Shown in pieces: positions 27,602-35,158 of a stretch of DNA of 64,000 bases. Each line of letters begins with the position of its first letter. Position 1 is the first letter of the stretch. The position numbers and the translations under genes were made by a program. The stretch comes from JAFNAG01 sp963824985 (GTDB taxonomy: Bacteria; Acidobacteriota; UBA6911): positions 124,001-188,000 of the forward strand of contig CAWGRQ010000026.1 in assembly GCA_963824985.1 (NCBI GenBank), in the 5' to 3' direction. Under the pieces are notes generated by a model. The model saw nothing but the letters and a program-made list of their open reading frames with translations. It was not told the origin of the DNA and made no database searches.

Positions 27602-29671
27602 CTAGATCCTGGCCCGTACATCCACTACGACGGGTTTTTGTCCCGCAGGATAGGCAAACACAGGGTTGAGGTCCATTTCCTGGATCTCCGGACGGTCGCA
27701 GGCAAGGTTGGATACGCGAAGGAGGATGTCGACAAGCGCCTCGACATCCGCACCGCGATCCCCCCGGAAGCCCGCCAGAAGCGGATAGGCCTTGATGCCC
27801 CGGATCATCTCCAGGGCCTCTTCCCGGCACAGCGGAGCGAGCTTGACGGTTGCATCCCGCATCAGCTCCACGAAAATGCCGCCGAGCCCGAACATGACAA
27901 GGGGGCCGGCCTGCGGGTCGCGCTTGAAACCCACGATGATTTCCTTCCCCGGCGGCATCATTTTCTGAAGGATGGTGGCGGGCTGCTTCGCGCCGAATTT
28001 CTCATGGAGCTCGCGGAAAGCCGAATCCAGCTCCTGTTCGCTCCTGATGCCGAGGCGCAAAGCCCCGGCTTCGGTCTTGTGGACCACGTCGGGCGCATCG
28101 ATTTTCAGGGCTACGGGATATCCCAACTCAGCCGCGGCTTTCGCAAGCTCCGAGGGCCCGGCCACAGCGCGGCTCGGGGCGCAGCCGATGCCGTAAGCCT
28201 CCAGGAGCGCGAAAAGATCGGATTGGGGCATGAAACCGGGCTGCGCCGCGCGCAGGATTGCGGCAGCGCGCGTGCGCTCCGCCTCCAGCACAGGAGGCGG
28301 GCTGTAAATCCGGTTTCGGCCGCGACCATAGCGGGTCATGGCAATCAGCACCCTTGCCGCCGTTTCGGGGAAAGCATAGACGGGAATTCCGCTCGACCGG
28401 ATGCGGCGGATGAGTCCCGCCCACTTCTCGATGGTCATGACAACGCACAGGATCGGCTTGGTTGCCTTCTGTCCGGCTTCGGCGATCCGCTCGGCAATGC
28501 CGTCCAGGTCGACAAAAGGGGCGGTGACGAAGTTGATGAGAAGGCTGTCGACGTTCGGGTCGGCCAGAAGGGTCTCGACCGTGATCCGGTAGTGCTCGGG
28601 GGTGGCGGTGGCAACAACGTCGACCGGATTGGAGACAATCGCTTCCGGGTGCAGGCTCTTGCGGAGGGTCTCCTTGGTGGCTTCCGACAATCTGGCCAGC
28701 TTCAGCCCGCCGGCCACGAGTTCGTCCACTGCAGTAATCGCCGGCCCGCCGGTGTTGGTGATCAGGGCGACATTCGGGCCTGCGGGCACGGGCTGGCTGG
28801 AAAAGGCAATGCCGGCCTGGATGAGATCATCCTGGGTGAACATCCGGAGAATGCCGGCCTTGTCGAAGATGGCGTCGCTGATCGTGTCCTGTTCCACCAG
28901 AGTGCCGGTGTGCGAGGAAACCGCCACGGCGCCCTCCCGAGTCCGGCCGGTCTTGAGGGCCAGGATGGGCTTCCGCTTCGTTATGCGGGTTGCAATTTCG
29001 AGAAACTCCCTGGCATCGCTGAGAGTCTCGATGTGCGCGAGGATTGCCCGGGTTCCTTCGTCGTGCCCGTAATAGTCGATGATTTCGTTCATCCGCACGT
29101 CGGCTTCGTTTCCGAAGCTCGAATACATGCGAATGCCCATGCCGACCTCGTGGAGGTGGAGCTTGAAGACCTCCCCGACTCCGCCGCTCTGGGCGACAAT
29201 TGACAGGTTTCCCTGGGTCATGGGGACGAAGGTGAAGTTCGCATAAACGGAAACCTCGGGATCGGAATTCTGGATCCCCTGTGAGTTGGGTCCGTAGACC
29301 CGCATCCCGAATCGGTGAGCGGTTTCCACCATTTCGCGCTCGAGCTTGCGCCCTTCCTCCCCCACCTCCTTGAAACCGGCCGAATGGACGATTGCGAACT
29401 TCACCCCTTTTTGCCCGCACTCTTCCAACACCTTCGGAACCATGACGTTCTTGATGGAGATGTTGACCACATCGACTTCCCCGGGGACCTCGGTTACGGA
29501 CTTGTAGACCTTCAGGCCCAGGATTTCATCCGCCTTGGGATTGATCGGGTAGATCGGACCCTTGTAGTCGTGATTCAGGAGGTTTTCGATCACGATGTAA
29601 CCGATGCTGAGCGGATTGTTGGACGCCCCGATCACGGCGATGGCTCGTGGCTTGAATAACCGGTCCAGCAT
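27602..29671 (-). CDS. ADP-forming acyl-CoA synthetase (acetate-CoA ligase type, fused alpha-beta)
   Basis: A 689-residue NDP-forming acyl-CoA synthetase, which interconverts acyl-CoA + ADP + Pi and acid + CoA + ATP. The ATG at 29671 follows AAGGAG. The CoA-binding Rossmann domain is at about 1-125 ('KPRAIAVIGASNNPLSIGY'). Two flavodoxin-like succinyl-CoA-ligase domains follow (about 145-455) with the presumed phospho-histidine in 'SSHTGTL'. The ATP-grasp domain is at the C-terminus (about 465-689, 'GYPVALKIDAPDVVHKTEAGALRLGI'). It lies 43 bases after the BcrB/HgdB-like gene, so the two are probably one operon. It could conserve energy from product acyl-CoA or activate an aromatic acid; the substrate is open. 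Confidence 0.88.
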   Translation of the reverse strand: MLDRLFKPRAIAVIGASNNPLSIGYIVIENLLNHDYKGPIYPINPKADEILGLKVYKSVTEVPGEVDVVNISIKNVMVPKVLEECGQKGVKFAIVHSAGFKEVGEEGRKLEREMVETAHRFGMRVYGPNSQGIQNSDPEVSVYANFTFVPMTQGNLSIVAQSGGVGEVFKLHLHEVGMGIRMYSSFGNEADVRMNEIIDYYGHDEGTRAILAHIETLSDAREFLEIATRITKRKPILALKTGRTREGAVAVSSHTGTLVEQDTISDAIFDKAGILRMFTQDDLIQAGIAFSSQPVPAGPNVALITNTGGPAITAVDELVAGGLKLARLSEATKETLRKSLHPEAIVSNPVDVVATATPEHYRITVETLLADPNVDSLLINFVTAPFVDLDGIAERIAEAGQKATKPILCVVMTIEKWAGLIRRIRSSGIPVYAFPETAARVLIAMTRYGRGRNRIYSPPPVLEAERTRAAAILRAAQPGFMPQSDLFALLEAYGIGCAPSRAVAGPSELAKAAAELGYPVALKIDAPDVVHKTEAGALRLGIRSEQELDSAFRELHEKFGAKQPATILQKMMPPGKEIIVGFKRDPQAGPLVMFGLGGIFVELMRDATVKLAPLCREEALEMIRGIKAYPLLAGFRGDRGADVEALVDILLRVSNLACDRPEIQEMDLNPVFAYPAGQKPVVVDVRARI

Positions 29672-29714
29672 GGAAGTCTCCTTTTGTAGAGCGCACCCCA
29701 AACCCCGTACCCCA

Positions 29715-30947
29715 TCAGCCGCCCAGCTGTTCCATGAAGGCTTCGATGTTGGTCCTTCCCTGCTCTTCGCTGTAGCAGCGAAGATCGTTCAGGTCCGCCT
29801 GGAGGGTGATGTTCGGGATGTTGCGCTTGTGCAATCGTTCGGGCATTCCGTAGCGGTTGTTGGAATTGTTCGGACAGGTCTTGGAATCGTGGAACAGGAT
29901 GCCGTTCACCCGGTACCTCCGGATCATTTCCGTGATGTAGCGCTCCTTGAACATTTCATCACGGACGATGAAGATCTCCAGGTAGGCGCGCGCCATGCTC
30001 GCGAACGGATCGTCGGGATCAAAGTCCTTGAAGATCCAGCTGTTGCAATAGGTCGAGCAAACCACGCAGCCTCCGTGCCTCGCGAAAAGCTCCGCGTGTT
30101 CCCGCAGCTTCCCCCAGATGGGCATCCCTTCCCAGTAAATGCGGTGCCGTTCCCCATCTACGGCTCCGACACCGTTCTGAATCCTCTCCTCGAGTTCCGC
30201 GTTCAGCAGATCGTAATACTCGGTCGCCCTCGGGTCTCCCCGCAATACGACAGCAGGGCCCATGTGTATGGTGCCGTCGAAAAAGGTGATCGGCGAAGGG
30301 ACATGCTCGGCGGCACGGAGGATTCTCTCCCAGCCGAGAGTGGTCTCCCTGGAGATGCGCAGCACCTCTTTGAGCTCTCCCAGGTCGAATTTCCGGCCGG
30401 CAATTTTTTCCAGGGGTTCGATCATTTCCTGCATCTGGCTGGAGACGGACCGGACATGGGCATCGGTGATCTCGGGGATGCCGCGATGCGTCTGGATTCC
30501 CAAAACCGGCACCCCCAGCTCGCGATGATACCAGTACATCCAGTCCTGCACATCGCGGCACTGGCTCGTGTTATATACCAGGACATCGGGCTTGGGCGGC
30601 CGGTCGATTCCCATCTGCTGCAGCGGCGTCTTGCCGAGGATATACGATCCGACATCGCTGGTCAGGTAGGAGCAGATTTCCGGAGAATAGCCGACGGCGT
30701 TGGCGGCGGGGATGAGGTCCGCGGCCATCCGCGTGGAACCGAGCATCGCGCCGTGATTCTCGGGGAAATAGACCAGGAAACCCAGGCTTCGCAAAAGCTC
30801 GGCCGGCCCCACACTTGTGCACCAGGCCACCTTTTTCTTGCCGGATTTGGACGCCTCATCCAACTCCTTGAAATAGGCGGCCATGAGGGCCTTCATGGGA
30901 CCCGCGGCGTTGATTTTCTTGATGGCAACCTTTTTGTCATCGGGCAT
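29715..30947 (-). CDS. BcrB/HgdB-like 2-hydroxyacyl-CoA dehydratase / benzoyl-CoA reductase subunit family protein
   Basis: A 410-residue protein of the iron-sulfur family that includes class I benzoyl-CoA reductase BcrB/BcrC and dehydratase subunits HgdA/HgdB. The start at 30947 follows AAGGAG. Conserved blocks are 'KVAWCTSVGPAELLRSLGF', 'VYFPENHGAML', 'GYSPEICSYLTSDVGSY', 'VYNTSQCRDVQDW' and, near the end, 'GILFHDSKTCPNNSNNRYG'. They supply the cysteines expected for one [4Fe-4S] cluster and look more like BcrB than like HgdB. No second subunit (BcrC/HgdA) is in the window, although these enzymes normally need two. The activator at 26364-27212 is the natural partner. Exact reaction unknown. 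Confidence 0.82.
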   Translation of the reverse strand: MPDDKKVAIKKINAAGPMKALMAAYFKELDEASKSGKKKVAWCTSVGPAELLRSLGFLVYFPENHGAMLGSTRMAADLIPAANAVGYSPEICSYLTSDVGSYILGKTPLQQMGIDRPPKPDVLVYNTSQCRDVQDWMYWYHRELGVPVLGIQTHRGIPEITDAHVRSVSSQMQEMIEPLEKIAGRKFDLGELKEVLRISRETTLGWERILRAAEHVPSPITFFDGTIHMGPAVVLRGDPRATEYYDLLNAELEERIQNGVGAVDGERHRIYWEGMPIWGKLREHAELFARHGGCVVCSTYCNSWIFKDFDPDDPFASMARAYLEIFIVRDEMFKERYITEMIRRYRVNGILFHDSKTCPNNSNNRYGMPERLHKRNIPNITLQADLNDLRCYSEEQGRTNIEAFMEQLGG

Positions 30948-31702
30948 TGCCCATCTCCTTGTGCCAGGCATCCCGAACCATGTGGGGCACAGGTAAAGGA
31001 ATTTTACATCCGGCTGAATCGATGCTCCGCAGGCGCAAGTGGAATCATGTGCGCGCCTGAAGCCCCGCAGGCAGCACCGGGTCTGTGCGGAAAATCCCTT
31101 GCCTGAGGGCGCACCCTGTCTCCCGCTTCGCTCTTGCTGAATCCGAGCTATGAGGGCACTTTATACCAGCGGTTTTTGAGCTGTCAAGCGTTCCATACCG
31201 GGAGCGCAAATTTCAAAGATTCAGAGGTACGGGAAGGGATTGCAGCGCAAACGCCCGCACGGCGTTTTCAGGTTTCACTCGATCGAAGAGGCTCAGGCTG
31301 CGCGGGAATTCGGGGAACCGGCACCCCAACCCCGGAAAGCCTGATGCGTCGGGCCTGACCAGCACGAGCCGTAAGGAGACCCACTGCCGCCGATGAAAAG
31401 CAGGCCCGTTGTTCGTGCTTTTCCTGGGAGAGCTGCCGGCGGCTGCGGCAAGATTCTGTACAATGGGAAGTCCCAGAACAGTTCCCCTTTGGCACCGCTG
31501 ACTTCGGTGATCGTCTTGCGCCCTTAAGGCTGTCTGTGGGGATTGAATCCAAAGTGGAAACTGGTGAGCGTCCCTGATTTTGGCGCCGGCATGGACCGCG
31601 TCATCTCCGATTGACCGGCCGGCACCATCATAATATGATGGGCGCCGCTCACTCACAGCGGCTGCAAGGTCAGTCTACTTTATCGCATGCGGAGGGCGTT
31701 CC
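30948..31702. other. Divergent intergenic region (755 bases), no gene seen
   Basis: This separates the minus-strand BcrB-like operon from the plus-strand SDR-thiolase genes and must hold both promoters. Neither is obvious. Small open frames here have no recognisable content. The only structured site noticed is the palindrome at 31625-31641. Confidence 0.5.
31625..31641. promoter_or_regulatory. Palindrome upstream of the SDR gene, possible operator
   Basis: CCATCATAATATGATGG is a perfect 7-base inverted repeat around AAT, about 60 bases before the SDR start. It is a plausible regulator site, but no known consensus was matched. Confidence 0.3.
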
Positions 31703-32451
31703 ATGGATTTGGGTCTCTCGAACAGGGTCGCGATCGTCACCGGCGGCAGTCTGGGCATCGGGGCAGCCATCGCCCTCGAGCTGGCGCGAGAGGGATGCGA
31801 TGTTGCCATCAACTACCGGCGCCACGAAACGGAGGCAATGGAGGTAGCCCGGAAGATCGAGAGCCTGGGAAGACGCTGCCTGGCAGTCAAAGCCGACGTC
31901 ACCAGCTTCCAGGACGCGCACACGATGGTGGATCAGGTGATCCGGGAACTGGGGCGGCTGGACATCCTGGTCTGCAACGCGGGCATCACCTGGGATGGCG
32001 TGATCTGGAAGATGTCGGAGCAGCAGTGGGACCAGGTCATCGCCGTCAACCTCAAGGGATATTTTAATTACAACCGGGCGGCAGCCAAGGTGTTCATGGA
32101 GCAAAAAGGGGGCAAGATCGTCAATATCTCCTCGATCAACGGCCTGCGCGGCAAGTTCGCGCAAGCCAACTACGCGGCCTCAAAAGGGGGGAGATCGCCC
32201 TCTCCAAGGCCCTGGCGAAAGATCTGGGAAAGTTCGGCGTCAACGTCAATGTGGTGGCTCCGGGAATGGTCATGACCGACATGGCGAGCAACATACCGCC
32301 GGAGTTCCTGAACAAGGCGGTCGACGAGACCGTCCTGGGCCGGATCGCCAGATCGGAGGAGGTGGCCTATGTCGTGGCGTTCCTCTGTTCCGACCGATCG
32401 CGGCATATCACGGGTGAGGTCATCAAGGTCGACGGAGGCCAATACATTTAG
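31703..32451 (+). CDS. Short-chain dehydrogenase/reductase (FabG-like), with a one-base frameshift
   Basis: An NAD(P)-dependent SDR of about 249 residues after correction. The ATG at 31703 follows GGAGGG. The N-terminus has the cofactor motif 'VTGGSLGIGAAIA', then 'NAGITWDG' and the catalytic 'SSINGLRGKFAQANYAASKGG' (Ser, Tyr-x-x-x-Lys). Within the G run at 32186-32191 the frame shifts. The first frame then runs into unrelated sequence to 32275, while the next frame continues the family pattern ('VNVVAPGMVMTDMASN' to 'GEVIKVDGGQYI') and ends at 32451. One missing G in a homopolymer explains it, so it is either a sequencing/assembly error or a recent mutation. It is grouped with the thiolase and DUF35 genes, suggesting a hydroxyacyl-CoA dehydrogenase role as in BbsC/BbsD. 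Confidence 0.85.
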
Positions 32452-32485
32452 CTAAAGTTCGTTCTGCCTCTGGAGGTAGCAAATA

Positions 32486-33640
32486 ATGGCGCGCGTGGGA
32501 GTGATCGGCGTAGGGCACGGCAAGTTCGGCCGCAGAAGCGATGCGACCGTGCAGGAATTGGCCTTTGAGGCTTTTCGTGATGCGTTGCAGGACGCTCACA
32601 TCGACCGGAAAGAAATCGAGGCTTCGGTGATCGGCTCGGTGCCCGAATACCACAAGCAGCGATCCCTGGCCGGAGTCGTCCAGGAGTACCTGAACCTGAA
32701 TCCAGCTCCCTCCTGGCTGACGGAGGTTGCATGCGCCTCCGGTAGCGCAGCCATCCGCACGGCCTGGATGGCCATAACATCGGGGCTCCATCGGATCGTT
32801 GCCGTGATCGGCTGTCAAAAGATGTCCGAGCTGACCACGGCCGAGATCCTGGCCCTGATGGGCCGGGTCGGCGAGGTTCAATGGGAATCGGTCTTCGGCA
32901 CGACTTTCCCCGGATACTATGCGCTCTTTGCGGCCAGGCACATGCATGAGTTCGGCACCACAGAGGAGCAGCTCATGCAGGTGGCGGTAAAAAATCACTT
33001 CTACGGCACCATGAATCCCAATGCCCTGTTCCAGAAGGAAATAACTCTGGAGAAAGCCCGGGCGTCCGAACCCGTTTCCAGCCCTCTCCGGGTGTATGAC
33101 TGCTGCGCCAACGCCGACGGGGCCGCCTGCGTCATCCTGGCGCATGAGGATGTCGTCCGTGCCGGGCGGAAACCTGCGGTCTGGCTCGACGGCATCGGTT
33201 GCGCCACGGCCAGCATGTCGGTACTGCGCAGGCCGGATCTGGTCAGCCTGCCCAGTGCGAGCGACGCGGCCCGTCAGGCTTACCATATGGCAGGAGTGGG
33301 TCCGAAAGACATCCGCGTGGCGGAGGTACACGACTGTTTCACGATCGCGGAGATCATGGCATACGAGGATCTCGGTTTTTGCGAAAAAGGGCAGGGGGGA
33401 GCATTCATCCAGGAAAAACGCTCCTACATCGGCGGCTCGACTCCCGTGAATGTCGATGGCGGCCTGAAAGCCAAAGGCCACCCGATCGGTGCGACCGGTG
33501 TCTCGATGGCGGTCGAAATCGTACACCAGCTTCGCGGGGAGGCGGGGAAACGCCAGGTCCCGAACGCAGACGTTGGCCTTACCCACAATGTCGGCGGCAT
33601 CGGCCAATATACGTTCGTTCACATCTTTCGGAGAGACTGA
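32486..33640 (+). CDS. Thiolase family protein (SCPx-type, BbsB-like)
   Basis: A 384-residue thiolase of the type that works with a DUF35/OB-fold partner. The nucleophile is Cys83 in 'VACASGSAA'. The catalytic His332 is in 'KAKGHPIGATG', and 'VHDCFTIAEIMAYEDLGF' is the SCP-x style block. The final motif is 'HNVGGIGQYTFVHI', lacking the second cysteine of classical thiolases, as usual in this subgroup. It lies 34 bases after the SDR gene and just before the DUF35 gene at 33643. In benzylsuccinate degradation BbsA (DUF35-like) and BbsB (this type) together cleave benzoylsuccinyl-CoA. The match in gene order is suggestive, but other ketoacyl-CoA substrates are equally possible. Confidence 0.85.
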   Translation: MARVGVIGVGHGKFGRRSDATVQELAFEAFRDALQDAHIDRKEIEASVIGSVPEYHKQRSLAGVVQEYLNLNPAPSWLTEVACASGSAAIRTAWMAITSGLHRIVAVIGCQKMSELTTAEILALMGRVGEVQWESVFGTTFPGYYALFAARHMHEFGTTEEQLMQVAVKNHFYGTMNPNALFQKEITLEKARASEPVSSPLRVYDCCANADGAACVILAHEDVVRAGRKPAVWLDGIGCATASMSVLRRPDLVSLPSASDAARQAYHMAGVGPKDIRVAEVHDCFTIAEIMAYEDLGFCEKGQGGAFIQEKRSYIGGSTPVNVDGGLKAKGHPIGATGVSMAVEIVHQLRGEAGKRQVPNADVGLTHNVGGIGQYTFVHIFRRD

Positions 33641-33642
33641 AG

Positions 33643-34086
33643 ATGTTCAAGTGGTTCGGAAAAGTAAACTACTCTCCTTACACGAAGGTGACGGAATTCG
33701 CGGACCATCTCAAGAATGGATATCTGATGAGATCGCGATGCAAAACCTGCGGCTACAGGTCCTTTCCTCCAAGGGCGGACTGCCCGGAGTGCCTCGGCTC
33801 CGAATTTGAATTCGTCGAGATTTCGGGCAAAGGAACCGTACACACATTCTCGAAAATCTTCGCCGCACCTTCTGGTTTTGAAGACCTGGCCCCCTATATC
33901 GTGGGTGTCGTGGACCTCGAGGAGTCGGGGCGACTGCTGGCATGGTTCGGAGAAAGCATCCCCGAAGACCAGATCCGCATCGGCATGGCCGTTCAGGTTG
34001 TGCCGCGCATTTTCGGGGAATTGGAGGAGATCAAAGTTTACTACTCCCTCGAGAAACCCGGAACCACCTGGCATCGGGCATCGTGA
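33643..34086 (+). CDS. DUF35 zinc-ribbon/OB-fold protein, thiolase partner
   Basis: A 147-residue protein with an N-terminal helix, then a rubredoxin-like zinc ribbon (Cys33-x-x-Cys36 ... Cys47-x-x-Cys50), then an OB-fold ('GKGTVHTFSKIF' to 'VQVVPRIFG'). It starts only 2 bases after the thiolase stop codon. DUF35 proteins bind CoA and form complexes with SCPx-type thiolases (BbsA-BbsB, archaeal HMG-CoA synthase complex). Here it should be the obligatory subunit of the thiolase upstream. Confidence 0.9.
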   Translation: MFKWFGKVNYSPYTKVTEFADHLKNGYLMRSRCKTCGYRSFPPRADCPECLGSEFEFVEISGKGTVHTFSKIFAAPSGFEDLAPYIVGVVDLEESGRLLAWFGESIPEDQIRIGMAVQVVPRIFGELEEIKVYYSLEKPGTTWHRAS

Positions 34087-34466
34087 GCCAATCGGCTAAA
34101 ATCGGGGACGCTCACAATTCGGATGCAGCACTCGTCCCGGAAACATCAATCACGCCCGGAGCCGGGACGTTAGGGAGTTCGATGTGGGACGGGATTGCCC
34201 GTGGATGATGCTGGCAGACTCCTTGGAACTCGATGTTGCCAGCCGCAGGATCCGAGAACCTCTGTAAGAGATCCCGGTACGCGCCCTCGATTCGGCCATT
34301 TTTTGATATCCATTCTCGGTTGAGCCTTGTACAATTCGCCCGATTTTTGGGCCAACCTGGGGTTCATCTTATTAAATCCAAATGATTTAAGCCGGAGATG
34401 GCACGGGCCTCCGATGGCTCCGGCATGACTCCGGTCTTTGGTCTGTCCGGCATGGCAGAAATCTGC
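34087..34466. other. Intergenic region before the tetR-bam operon, no gene seen
   Basis: About 380 bases with no convincing coding frame. It separates the DUF35 gene from the strong promoter at 34467-34496, so the bam operon appears to be transcribed independently of the SDR-thiolase genes. Confidence 0.5.
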
Positions 34467-34496
34467 TTGACGGCATAGTCCCGCATGTTTGATAAT
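34467..34496 (+). promoter_or_regulatory. Sigma-70-like promoter of the tetR-bam operon
   Basis: TTGACG (34467-34472), an 18-base spacer and GATAAT (34491-34496). Each box differs from the consensus by one base. Transcription would start at about 34503, inside the palindrome at 34502-34519. Confidence 0.65.
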
Positions 34497-34501
34497 GTAT
34501 G

Positions 34502-34519
34502 CGAACGAACGTTCGAACG
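34502..34519. promoter_or_regulatory. Candidate TetR operator
   Basis: CGAACGAACGTTCGAACG, centred on the perfect palindrome CGAACGTTCG (34506-34515), overlaps the expected transcription start and lies just before the regulator's ATG at 34526. Position and symmetry fit an autoregulatory TetR site. Confidence 0.6.
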
Positions 34520-34525
34520 GTGTAT

Positions 34526-35158
34526 ATGCCGCTGCTCGAGACCACATGCAAACGGACTGCCGCCTTTGACAGCAAGAGGCAAAGCCTCTTGAGTGCGGCG
34601 GCACGCGTGTTCTCCGAGGAAGGGTACGACCATTCTTCCATGAGACGAATCGCCGCCGAGGCCCAGCTCAGCCTTTCCGGAGTCTATCACTACGTGGCCG
34701 GCAAGGAAGAACTGCTGTACTGGATACAGCTGGAGACCTTCGAGTCGCTGCTTCGCGGCCTGCGGAGCAGCCTCGAGGGGATCGCGGATCCACGCCAGCG
34801 GCTCTGGGCTGCGGTGCGCAACCACGTGCGCCATTTCGGGGAACACATGCAAGAACTTAAGGTATGCGCGAAAGAACTCGAGACGCTCGACGGCAAGGCA
34901 TATGAAGAAGTCCACAACCGCCGGCGCACCTATTTCGAAGCGGTTCATGCGCTGGTAAGGGAGCTGCAACCCAGGCGCGATACGCAGCTTGGTTCGTGGC
35001 TGGCCACGGCAAACCTTTTCGGCATGCTGAACTGGTTCTATCAGTGGTACCGGCCCGAGCGCAGCACGGTGAGCCTCGACGAACTCGCGGCGGAACAAGC
35101 CTCACTTTTTCTCGGGGGATATGCCGCCTCCGAAGACGAAAGCCGAAGACACCCATGA
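34526..35158 (+). CDS. TetR family transcriptional regulator of the bam operon
   Basis: A 210-residue regulator. The N-terminal helix-turn-helix is clear ('AAARVFSEEGYDHSSMRRIAAEAQLSLSGVYHYVAGKEELLY', about 23-65), followed by an all-helical ligand domain. I chose the ATG at 34526 over the one at 34499 because the latter would place the promoter-proximal palindrome inside the coding region. The stop codon overlaps the bamB start (ATGA at 35155-35158), so regulator and reductase are translationally coupled and share the promoter at 34467. It probably represses the operon until an aromatic acyl-CoA or related ligand binds (inference from position and family). Confidence 0.9.
   Translation: MPLLETTCKRTAAFDSKRQSLLSAAARVFSEEGYDHSSMRRIAAEAQLSLSGVYHYVAGKEELLYWIQLETFESLLRGLRSSLEGIADPRQRLWAAVRNHVRHFGEHMQELKVCAKELETLDGKAYEEVHNRRRTYFEAVHALVRELQPRRDTQLGSWLATANLFGMLNWFYQWYRPERSTVSLDELAAEQASLFLGGYAASEDESRRHP

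Noticed and set aside
27638..31106. Two long plus-strand frames (27638-29203 and 29604-31106)
   Set aside because: Antisense to the acyl-CoA synthetase and BcrB-like genes, which have clear motifs and ribosome sites.
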